A stretch of DNA of 49,501 nt. It comes from a virus. Positions within the stretch are counted from its first letter, which is position 1, and every line of letters starts with the position of its first letter. The stretch lies in the IMG/VR virus record IMGVR_UViG_3300036759_000092, positions 1 to 49,501 of that record. One strand, written 5' to 3'. A model generated the notes under the pieces. It worked only from the letters and a program-made list of their open reading frames with translations, had not been told where the DNA came from and did not search any database. The position numbers and the translations under genes were made by a program. Below, in pieces: positions 46,752 through 49,501 of this stretch.

Positions 46752-47208
46752 CCGGCTCACCCTCTGGCTCTGCGACCGGCTGCGGCATCGTCGCCCAGAG
46801 ACGGGGCGGTGTCGCTGTCCGGCTCTTCTTCTCACCCACGCCAGCGATGCGCGCCTTCCCGTCCTCACGCAACTGGTTGAGCACGGTGTAGATAGTCGCA
46901 TCGGACTTGCCGACCATCTCAGCGATGAACGCCGCAGAGCAGGGTCCGTGCTCACCGAGGGCGGTCATGATCTCTGTGCGGACTTTTGGCGAGACGTACT
47001 TCCGCTGCGCAGGCGGCTTCGTCTTCTTCGTTGTGGTGGTGCCCGACAGCGATGCGACGGCGCGCTCCATGCGACGCTGTCGGTCCTGGCTCGCCGCCGC
47101 CGCTTCAATGAGGATCTTTCGGTGCGCCGCCTCGCGCTGGATGTACTCGGTCAGCTCCTCGATCTGCTGGTTGATCCGGGTCTGTGCCTCCGATGCGAAG
47201 TCCTGCAT
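46744..47208 (-). CDS. Coiled-coil plus winged-helix protein, 154 aa
   Basis: Residues 1-55 form a coiled coil; 70-130 form a wHTH (E-I-M-T-A-L-G-E-H-G, A-A-F-I-A-E-M-V-G-K-S-D-A-T-I-Y-T-V-L-N-Q-L). Likely a dimeric DNA-binding regulator. Start by TGATG overlap. Confidence 0.75.
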   Translation of the reverse strand: MQDFASEAQTRINQQIEELTEYIQREAAHRKILIEAAAASQDRQRRMERAVASLSGTTTTKKTKPPAQRKYVSPKVRTEIMTALGEHGPCSAAFIAEMVGKSDATIYTVLNQLREDGKARIAGVGEKKSRTATPPRLWATMPQPVAEPEGEPVA

Positions 47209-47759
47209 CAGTTCTCCTCTGCGGTTGACTGCTTGGCCACGATCTCCAGTGCGCCACGGAGCGGGTCGAGCATGTCGCCCTCCAGGCGTGCGCCCTCCTT
47301 GCGGTCGTCGGTGATGTCCCACTCCGAAAGCTGAGGATGCCTTCTCTGACGGCGCTTGATCATGGCTATCGACATCGTGCTCACGTCCCTGGTCGTGGTC
47401 ATGACCACGACAGCCTCCTTGCGCTCTGGGCTCTGGCTAGGTCTGACGTAGATCCCCTGACCTGCCTGCGCGTACTCCGGGTCGTCCGGGGTGAACGTGA
47501 GCATCCACGTCGTAGCCACGATGCCCATGCAGACGGCGTGGTGCGCGATCGCCTGGAGTGCCAGGGCAGCGGTGAACTGGTACTTCTCGTCGTCGTTGGA
47601 CCAACCCGGTGTTGCTACGACGGCCACCTCCTGGTCTGCGTTGACCATGAAGGCGATGGGCATCCAGTCGTCGTCAGGTCCCAGGCCCCTGCCGACGCGC
47701 TCCACGCTCTGGCGCATGTGCTCGCTCAGGCCCTCCGGTGTGGATAGGTCAGTGGGCAT
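47208..47759 (-). CDS. Conserved-type hypothetical protein, 183 aa
   Basis: Alpha/beta fold with W-M-P-I-A-F-M-V-N-A-D-Q-E-V-A-V-V-A (32-49) and a helical block of A, H and I residues (about 68-82), resembling a widespread family of small phage proteins of unknown function. The start lies 11 nt inside the upstream membrane-protein gene. Confidence 0.75.
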   Translation of the reverse strand: MPTDLSTPEGLSEHMRQSVERVGRGLGPDDDWMPIAFMVNADQEVAVVATPGWSNDDEKYQFTAALALQAIAHHAVCMGIVATTWMLTFTPDDPEYAQAGQGIYVRPSQSPERKEAVVVMTTTRDVSTMSIAMIKRRQRRHPQLSEWDITDDRKEGARLEGDMLDPLRGALEIVAKQSTAEEN

Positions 47760-47940
47760 ATCGGACCACCACCATGAACGCGACCACCGCGACCAACAGC
47801 ACCGCGATGGCGAACAGGAGCCAACGCCGCAGACGCCGCTCCCGCTCCTTATGCTGGTCGGCATAGCGTCGTGCTTGGCTCCGCTCCAGGCTCTGGTGGC
47901 AGGCCCGGTCTATCGCGTTGATGCTGCGCTGTTCAGTCAT
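47749..47940 (-). CDS. Small membrane protein, 63 aa
   Basis: A basic helix (15-38) leads into one C-terminal membrane helix (about 40-60), a tail-anchored layout. It overlaps both neighbours. Could act in superinfection exclusion or lysis; unproven. Confidence 0.75.
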   Translation of the reverse strand: MTEQRSINAIDRACHQSLERSQARRYADQHKERERRLRRWLLFAIAVLLVAVVAFMVVVRYAH

Positions 47941-48157
47941 CGTCTAGCAACCACATCCTGTAGAACGCCTCCTTGTCTCCGAATGCAGCCATGCAGATGT
48001 CGCAGGCGCATTGCTCGTGGTGTGTCGTGGAAGTGATGGCTATCTCTTCCTTCAACCGCAGGAACTTGAGGATGCCATCCAGCCCGGGCTTGGTCAGCCC
48101 AGGACCGTGACCACTGTCGGGATGCTCCGCTGGCGAGCCATGCGGATTGTCATCCAT
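47933..48157 (-). CDS. Small Cys/His protein, 74 aa
   Basis: H-H-E-Q-C-A-C-D-I-C (about 46-55) could bind zinc. GAGGAG precedes ATG 48157 by six bases. It overlaps the SLOG gene by 64 nt in another frame. Function unknown. Confidence 0.65.
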   Translation of the reverse strand: MDDNPHGSPAEHPDSGHGPGLTKPGLDGILKFLRLKEEIAITSTTHHEQCACDICMAAFGDKEAFYRMWLLDDD

Positions 48158-48522
48158 GTGCCGCTCCTCTTGCTCTGGCCGTGTTCCTCCGCGTGGAGGG
48201 GGAAGGCCAGCAGCACGTCACTGTGATCGAGTATCGCGGCGTTGCGTGAGCGCCACGGATGCTTCATGGTGTCGGGTACGCGGATCACCTCGTCGGCAAG
48301 CTCCAGGTAGGGGTTGTCCCAGTCCGAGCCGTGCTCGGGCAGGCAGACACGGTGGAGTGCCGTTGGGAGCCACGCCGAGAGCTTGCGCAGGACGTAGGTG
48401 TCAACTCCTACCGCGCCTCCGGTCGTGTACTCCACGCCGTCGAGGTGAGCCGTCAGCACCTCGTCCATTGCGGCGAAGTGCATCGGGTTGATGTACCGCG
48501 AACCCGTGAAGCCGTACTTCAC
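48094..48522 (-). CDS. SLOG / DprA-like nucleotide-binding protein, 142 aa
   Basis: G-F-T-G-S-R (4-9), G-G-A-V-G-V-D (35-41) and a late G-T-W motif fit the SLOG Rossmann fold (YpsA, DprA relatives) that binds nucleotide ligands. GTG 48522 was chosen because the exact ACCCAAAGGAGGG box lies five bases upstream. In phages such proteins have been linked to nucleotide signals and conflict systems; the ligand here is unknown. Confidence 0.8.
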   Translation of the reverse strand: MKYGFTGSRYINPMHFAAMDEVLTAHLDGVEYTTGGAVGVDTYVLRKLSAWLPTALHRVCLPEHGSDWDNPYLELADEVIRVPDTMKHPWRSRNAAILDHSDVLLAFPLHAEEHGQSKRSGTWMTIRMARQRSIPTVVTVLG

Positions 48523-48523
48523 G

Positions 48524-48653
48524 GTGTCCCTCCTTTGGGTGAGCATGGCGACGGACATACCGCCCGCCGCACTTAGAGCCTAACGCACGGACTTGTCGCC
48601 GTGGTTCGGTGTTGGCGGGCGACCGGCGGAGCCCCAGCCGAGATCCGCCGGTC
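48524..48653 (-). promoter_or_regulatory. Hairpin, promoter motif and start-associated box
   Basis: Minus-strand order: perfect 10-bp stem (48644-48653 with 48621-48630), the block AACACCGAACCACGGCGA, TAGGCT (48577-48582) exactly 31 nt from the start of that block, then ACCCAAAGGAGGG and the GTG of the SLOG gene. Same elements and spacing as 6101-6191. Confidence 0.6.
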
Positions 48654-48662
48654 TACCCATTG

Positions 48663-48950
48663 TCAGGCGCGCTCCTGGTCGCGCCAGGTCTCTTCCTGGT
48701 GCAGCACACGGACTCCTGGTGCCTCCATCTCAACCGCCCGCCTCACCTTCGCGCCCAGCGTCAGCTCGGCGCATCGTGCGCAGGTAGGCAGCATCATCAC
48801 GAGGTCGTCTTGGGATTCCAGAGGCGCCCGCTCCTGTCTGACGACCGCTGTCGCCATGCAGCGCGAGCATGCGTAGGAATTCACGAACTCGTGGCAGTAG
48901 TCGGTGTGTAGCCTCAACCGCCATTCGTGTTGACAGTCCTCCTCGTTCAT
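48663..48950 (-). CDS. Zinc-finger protein, 95 aa
   Basis: C-Q-H (6-8), C-S-R-C (about 28-31) and C-A-R-C (about 57-60) with nearby histidines allow one or two zinc sites. ATG 48950 overlaps the stop of the Rpf-like gene. Function unknown. Confidence 0.75.
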   Translation of the reverse strand: MNEEDCQHEWRLRLHTDYCHEFVNSYACSRCMATAVVRQERAPLESQDDLVMMLPTCARCAELTLGAKVRRAVEMEAPGVRVLHQEETWRDQERA

Positions 48951-49369
48951 GCGTACTGACATTTGGGCCAGGCTCCCCAGCCCTGGACGCGCATCAGTAG
49001 GATCGCTCTGTACATCTGCTCAAGCTTGGGGTAGACGTGAGGGTACCCGCGTCCGCCGACAGACCACCACGACGAGAGCGTGAACTGGAGCCCTCCGTAG
49101 AAGCCGTTCCCGGTGTTGATGTACCAGCGCCCACCAGACTCGCAACCGGCCATCCGCTCCAGGCGTGAGCGGTAGGGGGCGACCACCGCGATCTTCATCG
49201 CGTGCTCCTTTCTCTTGCGGCTGGCGCGCTGCCTCTTGGTGACGCGCTGGTCGCAGTGCTCGGTCTGGCATCCCTGATGTTGCGGGTCGTAGGGGGGTTT
49301 GTCCAGGATCGGTGGGGACTGTGCGGGCGTCGGCATGGCGAACGCCAGCACAGTTGCGAGGACAGTCAT
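48947..49369 (-). CDS. Rpf-like transglycosylase (muralytic), 140 aa
   Basis: Residues 72-138 match the resuscitation-promoting-factor fold: M-A-G-C-E77-S-G-G-R-W-Y-I-N-T-G-N-G-F-Y-G-G with catalytic E77, then L-Q-F-T-L-S-S-W-W and a final C137 pairing with C76. The long form has a hydrophobic N-terminus (1-18) like a signal peptide but no ribosome site; ATG at residue 58 has AAAGGAG six bases upstream. Two products, one exported and one cytosolic, are therefore possible. It would cleave glycan strands beside the NlpC/P60 lysin. Confidence 0.85.
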   Translation of the reverse strand: MTVLATVLAFAMPTPAQSPPILDKPPYDPQHQGCQTEHCDQRVTKRQRASRKRKEHAMKIAVVAPYRSRLERMAGCESGGRWYINTGNGFYGGLQFTLSSWWSVGGRGYPHVYPKLEQMYRAILLMRVQGWGAWPKCQYA

Positions 49370-49374
49370 GAGCT

Positions 49375-49501
49375 GGCATCGCCCAGCGCGCCCCTGTCGC
49401 TACGTTGACTTCGCTAGGCTCTTGGGAGCCGGGCATCGCTGGACGTGGGTTCGTTCCTTTCACATCGTTCGGTGGAGATGCGGGGTGCGAACCCATCAGC
49501 G
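49375..49501. repeat. Terminal direct repeat, right copy
   Basis: Identical to 1-127. See the left copy; together they close the circle, joining the Rpf-like gene to the 122-355 gene in one leftward operon. Confidence 0.95.

Noticed and set aside
1-49501. CRISPR array, insertion sequence, integrase or attachment site
   Set aside because: No regularly spaced repeats, no transposase motifs and no tyrosine or serine recombinase motifs were seen on either strand.

Overview
The window is a complete, probably circularly closing, genome of a tailed dsDNA phage with siphovirus morphology and high GC content. Bases 1-127 recur exactly as 49375-49501, so the unique molecule is about 49,374 bp and the left and right arms of the window are contiguous. 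An actinobacterial host is inferred from three genes: an actinobacterial-type integration host factor (41646-41996), a resuscitation-promoting-factor-like muralytic enzyme (48947-49369) and an NlpC/P60 peptidase (2543-3043). I found no integrase, partition system, recognisable repressor, DNA polymerase, primase or replicative helicase.

Layout: a rightward (+) block from 11.1 to 35.07 kb holds the late genes. It opens with a DNA base-modification cassette: a ParB-like protein, a TET-associated glycosyltransferase, a TET/JBP dioxygenase, and an endonuclease VII that has apparently invaded the dioxygenase gene. It continues through terminase, portal, a protease/scaffold fusion, capsid, head-tail connectors, a collagen/carbohydrate-binding fibre, tail tube, tail-assembly chaperones joined by a canonical -1 frameshift, tape measure, and tail tip and fibre genes. 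A leftward (-) block runs from 10.87 kb through the circular junction to 35.07 kb. It carries dozens of small, mostly overlapping genes, many with zinc-binding cysteines, plus the lysis functions (NlpC/P60 lysin, Rpf-like enzyme, candidate holin) and a recombination/replication-support set (RecT/Erf-like annealing protein, RusA resolvase, IHF, AAA+ ATPase, winged-helix proteins, candidate helicase loader).

The two blocks diverge around 10.9-11.1 kb and converge at 35.07 kb, where one CTAG supplies both stop codons. Leftward genes often follow an imperfect inverted repeat and a near-identical ACCCAAAGGAGGG box. This resembles the start-associated sequences of Cluster K mycobacteriophages and is absent from the late block.

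The best leads are: (i) a TET + TAGT cassette with no phage cytosine methyltransferase, which raises the possibility of thymine rather than 5-methylcytosine oxidation; (ii) the endonuclease insertion that duplicated the 3' end of the dioxygenase gene; (iii) a strongly folded RNA candidate with its own promoter in the largest gene-free region (38.55-38.98 kb); (iv) three collagen-like proteins apparently placed on the virion, in the host membrane and outside the cell.
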